Shown: piece by piece, positions 43,405 through 51,052 of the stretch
Position numbering within the stretch: the first letter of the stretch is position 1
How the letters are laid out: every line of letters begins with the position of its first letter
Origin: a virus
Virus record (IMG/VR): IMGVR_UViG_3300029319_009305
Span: 43,886-107,885 of that record
DNA: 64,000 bases
Direction: 5' to 3' (one strand)
Notes under the pieces: model-generated
Seen by the model: only the letters and a program-made list of their open reading frames with translations
Databases searched by the model: none
Told to the model about the DNA's origin: nothing
Position numbers and translations under genes: made by a program

Positions 43405-43858
43405 GGATGAGTGGCCATTAAGAAAAATGTTAAAAATTGGTTTAGTCGCAGGTAATTTTGACGTAATCCATCCCGGGTATGTAAAAATGTTTCAAGATGC
43501 AAAAGAAAATGCGTGCAATTACTTGATTGTAGCTCTTCAAAGTGATCCAACCATCGATAGACCAGAAAAAAGCAAACCAGTCCAGACAATAGCTGAAAGA
43601 GAATATATTCTTTCATCAATAAGATACGTTGATGAAATACTTCACTATGATACAGAAATTGAATTACTTAATATTTTAAAGAACCATGATTACGACATAA
43701 GAATATTAGGATCTGATTACGATATTCCTGGAAAGAAATATACCGGTTCTGATCTTAACAAGCCTATTTATTTTCATAAAAGAGATCATGATTATTCAGC
43801 AACTGATCTCAAAACAAGAATAGCATTGCAAGTAATGAAGGAAAGAGATGGCAGATAG
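43394..43858 (+). CDS. Cytidylyltransferase-like protein (TagD/RfaE2 fold) with altered HxGH motif
   Basis: 154 residues. GLVAGNFDVIHPGYVKMFQDA aligns with the nucleotidyltransferase start, but the second His of HxGH is Tyr (HPGY). SSIRYVDEIL, RILGSDYDIPGKKYTG and DYSATDLKTRI match glycerol-3-phosphate or RfaE2-like enzymes, with a GYSTT-like ending. The substitution may reduce or change activity. Overlaps both neighbours. Confidence 0.7.
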   Translation: MHTKDEWPLRKMLKIGLVAGNFDVIHPGYVKMFQDAKENACNYLIVALQSDPTIDRPEKSKPVQTIAEREYILSSIRYVDEILHYDTEIELLNILKNHDYDIRILGSDYDIPGKKYTGSDLNKPIYFHKRDHDYSATDLKTRIALQVMKERDGR

Positions 43859-44108
43859 AAATGATATGTATCCAGATAATGTGGGTGGTGTCGTCACAAT
43901 AAAAGGAAAAAAATATTCATTTTATGTTGACAGAGAATGCATTCTCTGTTCAGTGTGTACTGACGCTGCACCCAATAATTTTTGTATCAGTGATGATGAA
44001 GATCATGATATATGCTATAAACAGCCAGAAAATGAAAATGAGTTAGAAGAATGCTTGGAGGCAATGGAGAATTGCCCTGTAGAAGCAATTGGCGATGATG
44101 GCTTATAA
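43848..44108 (+). CDS. Ferredoxin, single 4Fe-4S type
   Basis: 86 residues. CILCSVC (Cys 31, 34, 37) plus Cys-76 in NCPVEAI is the binding set of one [4Fe-4S] cluster; extra Cys at 46 and nearby may be structural. An electron carrier for host or phage enzymes. Candidates in the window are the radical SAM proteins and the di-iron membrane enzyme at 3889. It starts inside the end of the cytidylyltransferase gene, at the end of the glycan locus. Confidence 0.82.
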   Translation: MADRNDMYPDNVGGVVTIKGKKYSFYVDRECILCSVCTDAAPNNFCISDDEDHDICYKQPENENELEECLEAMENCPVEAIGDDGL

Positions 44109-44121
44109 TATCTAATATTAT

Positions 44122-44168
44122 TATAATTGCTTATAATAGAGATAAAATTATTATTCTTTGAATATAAT
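44122..44168 (+). promoter_or_regulatory. Three -10-like boxes before the nuclease gene
   Basis: TATAAT occurs at 44122-44127, 44132-44137 and 44163-44168, the last 18 bp upstream of ATG 44186. None has a convincing -35 box at the normal distance. Confidence 0.3.
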
Positions 44169-44185
44169 GATTACGAGGAGATATA

Positions 44186-45031
44186 ATGGAGCAAAAACTA
44201 TTACCAACTGGAAAACCACACGTATCATTTTCAGAAGTTAGAATATGGAAAGAGTGCGGTTGGAAACATAAATTAACATACATTGACAAGCTAGCGCCTT
44301 TTGAAACATCAGTGCATCTTGAGTACGGGACTATTATTCATGACGCACTTGAACACTTTTTAAAAACTAGGGAATTAAAAATTGAAGAAACAAAGGAGAA
44401 AATAAAGGCTGCATGGGAAGAACACCAATTTGATGTAGAAGATAACATTAGTAAGCTGACGTTGTTGGCAGAGACACAAGGGTGGAAATATAGGCATAAT
44501 TACCTTAGCGACTGGTTAACATGGTCAGAAAATACTCTGGGCGACATAACAGAATTTATGGAAACAAACTATCCTGACTGGGAGTTTGTTTCTGCAGAAG
44601 AAAAGTTATATGAAGAAATTAAAGATTCTACTTATTTCAAGGGTTTTATCGACGGAATTATTAAATATAAAAAAGGTAGAAAAGACAAGTATGTCATTAT
44701 TGATTGGAAAACAGCAGGGCCTAGAGGGTGGATGCGTGATAAGAAGCAAGACATTAAGACCACAGCACAGTTAACCCTTTACAAATATTATTGGGGAGCA
44801 AAAAATAACATAAGTTACAGAGATATTGCGTGTCACTTTGTACTTCTTAAAAGACAATCTAAGCCTGGAAAAATTTGTCAAATTGTTGAAGTAAGTGCAG
44901 GAGACAAAAGCATGGTAAAAGCTAATAAGATGGTTAACAATATGTTGTCTTCCGTTCGCAAAGGAATGTTCCTCAAAAATAGAAATAGCTGTAAATTTTG
45001 TCCTTTTTTGAACACAGAGCTGTGTAAGTAA
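44186..45031 (+). CDS. Cas4/RecB-like PD-(D/E)XK nuclease with Fe-S cysteines
   Basis: 281 residues after CGAGGAG. FSEVRIWKECGWKHKLTYID with GTIIHDALEHF at the N-terminus, GFIDGIIKY and VIIDWKTAG (catalytic Asp and Lys), then a Gln in TTAQLTLYKYYW: the order seen in Cas4/AddB-type nucleases. Cys in KECGW and C-terminal CKFCPFLNTELC could hold a 4Fe-4S cluster. Likely in DNA end processing or recombination. Stand-alone; no CRISPR array near it. Confidence 0.78.
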   Translation: MEQKLLPTGKPHVSFSEVRIWKECGWKHKLTYIDKLAPFETSVHLEYGTIIHDALEHFLKTRELKIEETKEKIKAAWEEHQFDVEDNISKLTLLAETQGWKYRHNYLSDWLTWSENTLGDITEFMETNYPDWEFVSAEEKLYEEIKDSTYFKGFIDGIIKYKKGRKDKYVIIDWKTAGPRGWMRDKKQDIKTTAQLTLYKYYWGAKNNISYRDIACHFVLLKRQSKPGKICQIVEVSAGDKSMVKANKMVNNMLSSVRKGMFLKNRNSCKFCPFLNTELCK

Positions 45032-45041
45032 TTTACTTTTT

Positions 45042-45071
45042 TTGCATTTAATAGTAGAATAAATTTATTCT
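45042..45071 (+). promoter_or_regulatory. Possible promoter with 16-base palindrome
   Basis: TTGCAT (45042-45047), 18 bases, TATTCT (45066-45071). The -10 is part of a perfect palindrome AGAATAAATTTATTCT (45056-45071), which could be an operator or chance AT sequence. It is 14 bp before ATG 45086. Confidence 0.35.
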
Positions 45072-45085
45072 GCTGAGGTTTGCAA

Positions 45086-46342
45086 ATGAAAGAAGAAAAA
45101 AAGAAACTGAAGGTTTTGATATTATCTGATCACGCTCTATCTACAAGTGGAGTAGGAACACAAACTAGACACCTAGTGACAGGATTGTTAGAAAAAGATA
45201 CATGGACGTTTAGGCAGTTTGGAGCTGCTCTGAAACACACAGATTATAGAACAGTTGTTGTCAATGATGATTTTATTATTAAGCCTATTGATGGATTTGG
45301 TAATCCTGACTTAATAAGGGTGACTTTAGCCACAGAAAAACCCGACGTTCTGTTTATTTTTACAGATCCTAGATTTTTCATATGGCTTTTTGAAATGGAA
45401 GATGAAATACATCAAATTTGTCCAATTGTTTGGTGGCATGTTTGGGATAATTATCCATACCCACAATTTAATGATGTCCTATATCAGTCAACCGATTTAA
45501 TAAATTGCCATTCTCATTTAACTTATACAATGCTGAAGGAGCGATATCCAGATAAAACAAATTTTATTCCTCATGCTTTACCTGCTGAAATGTTTAAAAC
45601 TTTACCAAAGAAAGACTTGATTGAAAGTAAAAAGCAACTATTAGGTGAAAGCAGGCTTGATCATTTTGTAGGAGTATGGGTCAATAGAAATGCAAAAAGA
45701 AAAAGACCGAGTGATGTTCTTCATTCTTGGAAAATATTTTTGGATAATTTAGAAAAAAAGCATGGTCACAGGAAAGCAACCTTGATAATGCACACAGAAC
45801 CTACTGACAAAGAAGGACCTAATCTATATAAGGTTTCGGAAATGCTAGGTATTCAAAACAATGTTTTCTTTTCTCGGGAAAGGTTAGAATTTGAAGCAAT
45901 GAACATTATTTACGGAATATCAGACTTCTGCATTAATATTTCCTATGCAGAAGGCTTTGGTTTAGGAACTTTAGAAGCCATGATGACTGGTACTCCAATT
46001 ATTGCTGCAAAAACAGGCGGGATGACTCGACAAGTTGTTGATCACCGTGATGGGACACAGAACGGAGTTGCACTAGATATTGCGACCAAGTCTCTTGTGG
46101 GCAGTCAGGCTGTACCTTATATCTATGAAGACTATGTTGACGTTGAAGATACTGCTGATGCGATAATGAAAATGTTTGAAATGAATGATTATGAAAGAGA
46201 AATGCTCTCAGATAAAGTCAAGAAGTACGCAACAACACAATTTTCATTGCAAAAAACCGTAGATGACTGGCACGATACAATGCTTGATACAGTAGAAAAT
46301 TGGAAATCAAATTATAAAAAATGGGAGTGTTATGAGCTTTAG
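45086..46342 (+). CDS. Family 4 glycosyltransferase
   Basis: 418 residues from ATG 45086, with GAGG upstream; the in-frame TTG at 45080 is less likely. LILSDHALSTSGVGTQTRHL begins the acceptor domain, and NISYAEGFGLGTLEAMMTGT is the donor signature with the two Glu. It forms a pair with the next gene, separate from the main locus. Confidence 0.82.
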   Translation: MKEEKKKLKVLILSDHALSTSGVGTQTRHLVTGLLEKDTWTFRQFGAALKHTDYRTVVVNDDFIIKPIDGFGNPDLIRVTLATEKPDVLFIFTDPRFFIWLFEMEDEIHQICPIVWWHVWDNYPYPQFNDVLYQSTDLINCHSHLTYTMLKERYPDKTNFIPHALPAEMFKTLPKKDLIESKKQLLGESRLDHFVGVWVNRNAKRKRPSDVLHSWKIFLDNLEKKHGHRKATLIMHTEPTDKEGPNLYKVSEMLGIQNNVFFSRERLEFEAMNIIYGISDFCINISYAEGFGLGTLEAMMTGTPIIAAKTGGMTRQVVDHRDGTQNGVALDIATKSLVGSQAVPYIYEDYVDVEDTADAIMKMFEMNDYEREMLSDKVKKYATTQFSLQKTVDDWHDTMLDTVENWKSNYKKWECYEL

Positions 46343-46357
46343 AATGGAGATTATGAA

Positions 46358-47527
46358 ATGAAAGTAATAATAAGAGCACCACTTTTGTCCTTGAGCGGGT
46401 ACGGTATTCATTCAAGACAGGTTTTTGAATGGTTAGAATCTTTACCGGGAATAGATTTGAATGTAGAGATAGTTCAATGGGGTAGAACTGCTTGGATTTT
46501 GGATCAAGATCAGGATGACGGAATTGTTAAAAGAATAATATCTAAATCAAAACCACAGAAGGAAGGAATTAAATATGATTATTCCTTTCAAGTCCAGCTA
46601 CCTGATGAGTGGGATCCTAGTATTGCGAAACACAACATAGGCATATCAGCATTTGTTGAGACCGATCGATGTAACCCAAAATGGATTGAAAAGTGTAATG
46701 AAATGGATGCAATTATTGTTCCTTCGACTTTTACAAAAAATGTTGCAAAAAGATCTGGAGTTCTGAGAAAGCCTATTTACGTAGTGCCGGAATGGTTTAA
46801 TGAAAAAATTGAATTAGAAAGTATTGAACCGCTTGATCTTAAGTTGCGGACAAAGTTTAATTTTTTAATGATTGGAACGATAACTGCACAGACTGCTGAT
46901 GAAGATAGAAAAAATATTTTCTACGCAATAAAGTGGTTTTGTGAAAAGTTCAAAGATGATAAAAGAGTTGGTCTTGTGCTAAAAACTAGTTATGGTAAGG
47001 GCACTAAAATAGATAGACAGCTGACAAAAACTGCCATTCGACAAGTTTTAGGTGAAGTAAGAGAGGGAAAATTTCCCAAGGTTCACCTGATTCATGGTAA
47101 CCTAAATCAAGAAGAGGTTGCATCTTTATATAGACACCCAAAGATAAAAGGTGTGATATCAGCTACAAAAGGAGAGGGTTATGGACTTCCTCTTGTTGAA
47201 GGAGCTGCTTCTGGTTTACCTATTGTCGCGACAGGCTGGTCTGGGCACACTGAATTTCTAGAAAAAGGAAAGTATTTAGATGTTGATTACACTTTGAAAG
47301 AAATTACCAAAACAAGAATAGATGGTAGGGTTTTTGTTGAAGGTACAAGATGGGCTGATGTTAATGAGCGAGATTTTAAAAGAAAAATTAAGGATTTGAA
47401 AGATAGATATAGTTTACATAGTAAGAATGCAAAAAAAATGCAAAAATCCATTCATGAAAACTTTAGCAAAAAAGCAGTTATGAAAAAATATGATCAATTT
47501 TTTGATGAATTTAAAAGAAATATTTAG
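46358..47527 (+). CDS. Family 4 glycosyltransferase
   Basis: 389 residues. VIIRAPLLSLSGYGIHSRQV and later SATKGEGYGLPLVEGAASGL are the acceptor and donor signatures of GT4. Sixteen bases after the previous transferase. Position next to virion genes could point to glycosylation of virion proteins, or of host glycans; not decidable here. Confidence 0.8.
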   Translation: MKVIIRAPLLSLSGYGIHSRQVFEWLESLPGIDLNVEIVQWGRTAWILDQDQDDGIVKRIISKSKPQKEGIKYDYSFQVQLPDEWDPSIAKHNIGISAFVETDRCNPKWIEKCNEMDAIIVPSTFTKNVAKRSGVLRKPIYVVPEWFNEKIELESIEPLDLKLRTKFNFLMIGTITAQTADEDRKNIFYAIKWFCEKFKDDKRVGLVLKTSYGKGTKIDRQLTKTAIRQVLGEVREGKFPKVHLIHGNLNQEEVASLYRHPKIKGVISATKGEGYGLPLVEGAASGLPIVATGWSGHTEFLEKGKYLDVDYTLKEITKTRIDGRVFVEGTRWADVNERDFKRKIKDLKDRYSLHSKNAKKMQKSIHENFSKKAVMKKYDQFFDEFKRNI

Positions 47528-47538
47528 CAGGGTTTTTT

Positions 47539-47862
47539 ATGGACATAATGATCGCTATAATCATTGTTTTGGTATTATTTTGCACATTTAGTACTTACTA
47601 TGCTGTAAAGTTTGGGTTGTTGTTGTTGCGTTTACAAGACGACATAGAAATGTCGTTGGATGAGATTGAAGAAAGTTATGAAGTTATGACAAAGATTTTA
47701 CAGAAACCTATCTTTTTTGATTCCCTTGAAGTTCGACAATGTGTTGATGAAATAAAAAAATGTAGGAATATTGTTGTCAAAGTAGGTAACCGATTAACTT
47801 CTTTTGGAAAAAATGAAAATGAAACAACAGGAGAGTTATCATACGATGAAGGCGAAAGGTAA
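47539..47862 (+). CDS. Single-span membrane protein with coiled helix
   Basis: 107 residues. Residues 3-30 form a membrane helix; the rest is a charged helix rich in Glu and Leu with RLQDDIEMSLDEIEESY. No family recognised. Its end overlaps the start of the late sigma factor by 17 bases. Confidence 0.5.
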   Translation: MDIMIAIIIVLVLFCTFSTYYAVKFGLLLLRLQDDIEMSLDEIEESYEVMTKILQKPIFFDSLEVRQCVDEIKKCRNIVVKVGNRLTSFGKNENETTGELSYDEGER

Positions 47863-48613
47863 AAAAAGAACAGTTAAGACAACTAGAAGGTCAAAAAATA
47901 AAAAATCAAATAGAAAATTATATTTTGGACCGACCACAGACCAGGCAATTTGCGAATTTCAAAAATCCAATTCACAAGAAGAAAAAACAGAAATATACAA
48001 GACGATTATTCAACCAAGTTTTGCAAAATTAGCAGAAAATTTGATATTTATTCATGGGTTTGCTAAGCATCACCATAATTACGAAGCTTTAAAAGGTGAT
48101 TGTGTATCGTTTCTGTATGAAACATTACAAAAGTTTGATCCCGATAGGGGTTCGAAAGCTTTTTCTTATTTTAATGTCGTTGCAAAAAATTGGTTAATCA
48201 TACAGAGCAAAAAAAGACTTAAGAACATTACTAGACACGTTAGTCTTACTAATTTTAATGATATGAAGGCAACAGATAAAGAAGCGATTGAAATGTACAA
48301 TTACATGCCATCGCAGGACTATCGAGTCATCGCAATTGAAAATAAGCAAATTTTATTTGAAATACTAAGAAAAATTAGAAAAAAAATAAGTACTCAAAAT
48401 GAAATAGCATGTATGAACGCGATAGAGACACTCTTTAATAAAATAGAAGAATTGGATTTCTTAAACAAAAGAGCAGTCTTTATTTACATGCGAGAAATAT
48501 CGGGATTGACGCCAAAACAATTATCAGTTGCAATGTCTAATATTAGAAAACATTACAAAGAAATAAAAGGAACAGACACAGAGTATTTTTCTTTATTTTT
48601 TGTGCAGGAGTAA
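47846..48613 (+). CDS. T4 gp55-like late sigma factor
   Basis: 255 residues from ATG 47846 (AGGAG lies 12 bases upstream, a bit far; further in-frame starts lie upstream). Residues about 75-140 hold a sigma region-2 pattern: CVSFLYETLQKFDPDRGSKA, then FSYFNVVAKNWLIIQSKKR, which corresponds to the T4 gp55 core and the -10-binding helix. There is no full region 4. T4 gp55 (185 residues) directs host polymerase to late promoters together with the sliding clamp. Its place just before baseplate genes fits. The region-4 protein at 15090 could complement it. Confidence 0.7.
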   Translation: MKAKGKKRTVKTTRRSKNKKSNRKLYFGPTTDQAICEFQKSNSQEEKTEIYKTIIQPSFAKLAENLIFIHGFAKHHHNYEALKGDCVSFLYETLQKFDPDRGSKAFSYFNVVAKNWLIIQSKKRLKNITRHVSLTNFNDMKATDKEAIEMYNYMPSQDYRVIAIENKQILFEILRKIRKKISTQNEIACMNAIETLFNKIEELDFLNKRAVFIYMREISGLTPKQLSVAMSNIRKHYKEIKGTDTEYFSLFFVQE

Positions 48614-48615
48614 TA

Positions 48616-48981
48616 ATGTCAAAAACAATTGAAAAAGAAATTAAAAAAGCAAAGTCAAAAGAATCAAAGATAGAAAAGTTTAGTGATTTATTGGATAGTT
48701 TATCAGGTACAGAAGATAAAAAAAAGATGCTCTGGAAAGAAGCATACGAGAATGCTTTGTACGACAGAGAAAATGCTAATATACTTTTGACAGATCTGTT
48801 ATTACAAGTAAAAGGGAGTGTTCCTTTACATACGTCATTAGGTTCCATAATGACAAAGTATTTGGAAAGGATGTCAAAATCAAATGATCAAATACTTAGA
48901 CTCGCAGAATTAATAGCAAAAGAAGAGGAGGTTGATCAGATTTCTTCTGACGACATATTTAAACAAATACAGGGTAATTAA
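48616..48981 (+). CDS. Small helical protein next to late sigma factor
   Basis: 121 residues. Charged all-helical protein with WKEAYENALYDRENA and SLGSIMTKYLERMSKSNDQI, then LRLAELIAKEE. Its position suggests a transcription partner such as T4 gp33 or a small terminase-type protein, but the sequence does not resemble T4 gp33 as I recall it. Function unassigned. Confidence 0.5.
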   Translation: MSKTIEKEIKKAKSKESKIEKFSDLLDSLSGTEDKKKMLWKEAYENALYDRENANILLTDLLLQVKGSVPLHTSLGSIMTKYLERMSKSNDQILRLAELIAKEEEVDQISSDDIFKQIQGN

Positions 48982-48982
48982 T

Positions 48983-50482
48983 ATGAAGTTAAGAGATCAT
49001 AGAATCTTCAATAGAGGTCGTCAGACAAGGCAATCATTAAGAAGCGCAGAAGAATCAGCTGAAATGTCAGCGCAAATGATTCAGGAAACAAACCATTTTG
49101 AGACAGCAATTGTAACAGAATTTATTAGTCATCCCGAATCATTCCTCAGAACTTCTGTTACTGTTGATGAACAAAGTACAAATAATTCACTTAGAAGTAA
49201 AACTAAGAATACCTTAGCAACATCAACGGGAATAGGTCTGAAAGGATCAACAATGCTTGAAGAGTTGACAACTGGAACAAAGAAGGTAAAAAATCCTTAC
49301 TTGGTGCAATTAATGCCCAGAAATAGTATTATTGGGATTAACATTACTGGTGGGAAGGCACACTCAGAGAAAGATGCTGAAGTGTTTTTTCCATTTTTCC
49401 CTGCACATTTAGGAATGCCTGTTAAACCTGGAGAGCAAGTATGGGTTTTTTACGAAAATATCGGAAAAAAAAGAGTAGGTTACTGGTTGTTTAGAAAAAC
49501 AGGAACAGTTCACATTGACGATCTGAACTATACATTCTTAGATCGACAAGAGTCTATAGCAGATTTAATGGCTATGAAAAACGATCCTAATGTTAGTTTG
49601 AATAAATCTAAGTTTAATACGCTAGTTGAAAATTTGGCTTACAGCTTTCCCGATCCAAGAGCCGCCGGCGATGGTTCAGGTAATTCAAGTATTAATCCTG
49701 ATAGTTTAGTAAAGGATTCTTTGAGTTATGATCGTGAGTTTATAGGCGAGCCCGTTCCAAGGTACAGGAAAAAATGTGGTGATTTAGTGTTGCAAGGTTC
49801 TAACAACACATTAATAACAATGACAGAAGAATCCGACATCACCACCGGCAAAATATGCTTAGTTGTCGGACGATCAGCAGATCCTACGAATGGTTTTGAT
49901 GATTTTGTTTCAAACAAAAGAGGGGATTCATCAAAGTCTTTAGAATATAGAGAAATAAATAAGACAAGGATAATTACAGACCCGAATAGTGTAACAGACG
50001 CTGAAGGGGATATCGTAGGCACTGGCGGGGAAAGCGCAAAGCTAGAGTTAAGGATGGCAGATGGAGGTGTTATTGATATGAGAACAACAAACAGCAGTAT
50101 TATTCATATTGATAATTCTCAAATTGTTTTAGCAAAGTCCGACACGTTCGATTATAGTAAGGGCCAAATTACTATTTTGGATGAATCATTAGGTATAGAA
50201 GCACCAGAAATGGTGAGTATTAAATCAAATGACATAACACTTCAGTCTAGTATTGAAGGGGGCATTAAAGCAACTAGCCTCGATGGTGAAGGTGGTGCAC
50301 TTTTATCACTTCAACCAATACAAGAATTTCTTGAGACATATAATTCAGCTACACCGGATGCAAAAGCACAGCTGCTTTTACCTCTTGGCACAGCAGCCCC
50401 AATAGTAGCTGCTATATTAGAATCAGGACTAGTAGAAACGGCATTAGAGCAGCTAGCTACAAAATACTTTTTCGCTGAGTAG
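48983..50482 (+). CDS. Baseplate hub/spike protein, gp5-like OB-fold without lysozyme
   Basis: 499 residues from ATG 48983; an in-frame upstream ATG at 48932 lies inside the previous gene and is less likely. Residues about 105-172 (VQLMPRNSIIGINITGGK; GMPVKPGEQVWVFYEN; KKRVGYWLFRKTG) look like the OB-fold of gp5/gpV spike proteins. A central part and a Ser/Ile-rich beta C-terminus (AKSDTFDYSKGQITILDES, IKSNDITLQSSIEGG) resemble a beta-helical needle. The lysozyme domain of T4 gp5 is absent. Located before gp25 as expected for a baseplate module. Confidence 0.65.
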   Translation: MKLRDHRIFNRGRQTRQSLRSAEESAEMSAQMIQETNHFETAIVTEFISHPESFLRTSVTVDEQSTNNSLRSKTKNTLATSTGIGLKGSTMLEELTTGTKKVKNPYLVQLMPRNSIIGINITGGKAHSEKDAEVFFPFFPAHLGMPVKPGEQVWVFYENIGKKRVGYWLFRKTGTVHIDDLNYTFLDRQESIADLMAMKNDPNVSLNKSKFNTLVENLAYSFPDPRAAGDGSGNSSINPDSLVKDSLSYDREFIGEPVPRYRKKCGDLVLQGSNNTLITMTEESDITTGKICLVVGRSADPTNGFDDFVSNKRGDSSKSLEYREINKTRIITDPNSVTDAEGDIVGTGGESAKLELRMADGGVIDMRTTNSSIIHIDNSQIVLAKSDTFDYSKGQITILDESLGIEAPEMVSIKSNDITLQSSIEGGIKATSLDGEGGALLSLQPIQEFLETYNSATPDAKAQLLLPLGTAAPIVAAILESGLVETALEQLATKYFFAE

Positions 50483-50560
50483 CATCAATGTCAATATACA
50501 CGGTTCTTAAAAAAAAGAGATTAAAAATTTGAGTACGGATTAATTATAACAGAGGTAAAA

Positions 50561-51049
50561 ATGCCAACTTATTCTTTTAAAAGCTCTGGATTTTTAAATA
50601 GAAATACTGACGAGCGTGTCAACGCTGTTACTTTAAAGCCAATTGGGATCAAAACACCACTTGAATTTTCTAGAAAAAACCAAGATAGTTTATTCTCAAT
50701 GCATTATAAAGTTATAGATCAGATTCATGACAATCTTAGAAATCTCTTGCTAACAAACCCAGGCGAAAGATTAGGGCGACATGATTACGGCGCTGGATTA
50801 AGAGAAATGACGATGGAAATGATATCAAGTGAAAATTACGAGCACGCTGTGATGATGCGAATAAAAAACACAGTTGATATATACATGCCTTTCATTGATT
50901 TAGATAGTTTTGGAATTGACGATATTGTTTCGACTCCGTACGAATTGCAGGGTGGTATGAGTAAAGTTACAGTGACTATTGCTTACAATGTACCTAAACT
51001 ATCAATTGTTAACAAAAGATTACAATTAATTTTATATGTCGCAGGATAA
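50561..51049 (+). CDS. Baseplate wedge protein gp25-like (GPW/gp25)
   Basis: 162 residues, GAGG upstream. NLLLTNPGERLGRHDYGAGL and LREMTMEMISSENYEHAV followed by RIKNTVDIYMP is the conserved gp25/W core that nucleates sheath assembly. Three bases before the gp6-like gene. Confidence 0.82.
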   Translation: MPTYSFKSSGFLNRNTDERVNAVTLKPIGIKTPLEFSRKNQDSLFSMHYKVIDQIHDNLRNLLLTNPGERLGRHDYGAGLREMTMEMISSENYEHAVMMRIKNTVDIYMPFIDLDSFGIDDIVSTPYELQGGMSKVTVTIAYNVPKLSIVNKRLQLILYVAG

Positions 51050-51052
51050 ATT

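Noticed and set aside
44186-45031. Cas4 as sign of a CRISPR system
   Set aside because: No direct-repeat array or other cas-like gene was seen; Cas4-like nucleases are common alone in phages.
48616-48981. T4 gp33 co-activator
   Set aside because: Only the position fits; the sequence does not resemble T4 gp33 as recalled, so the name was not given.
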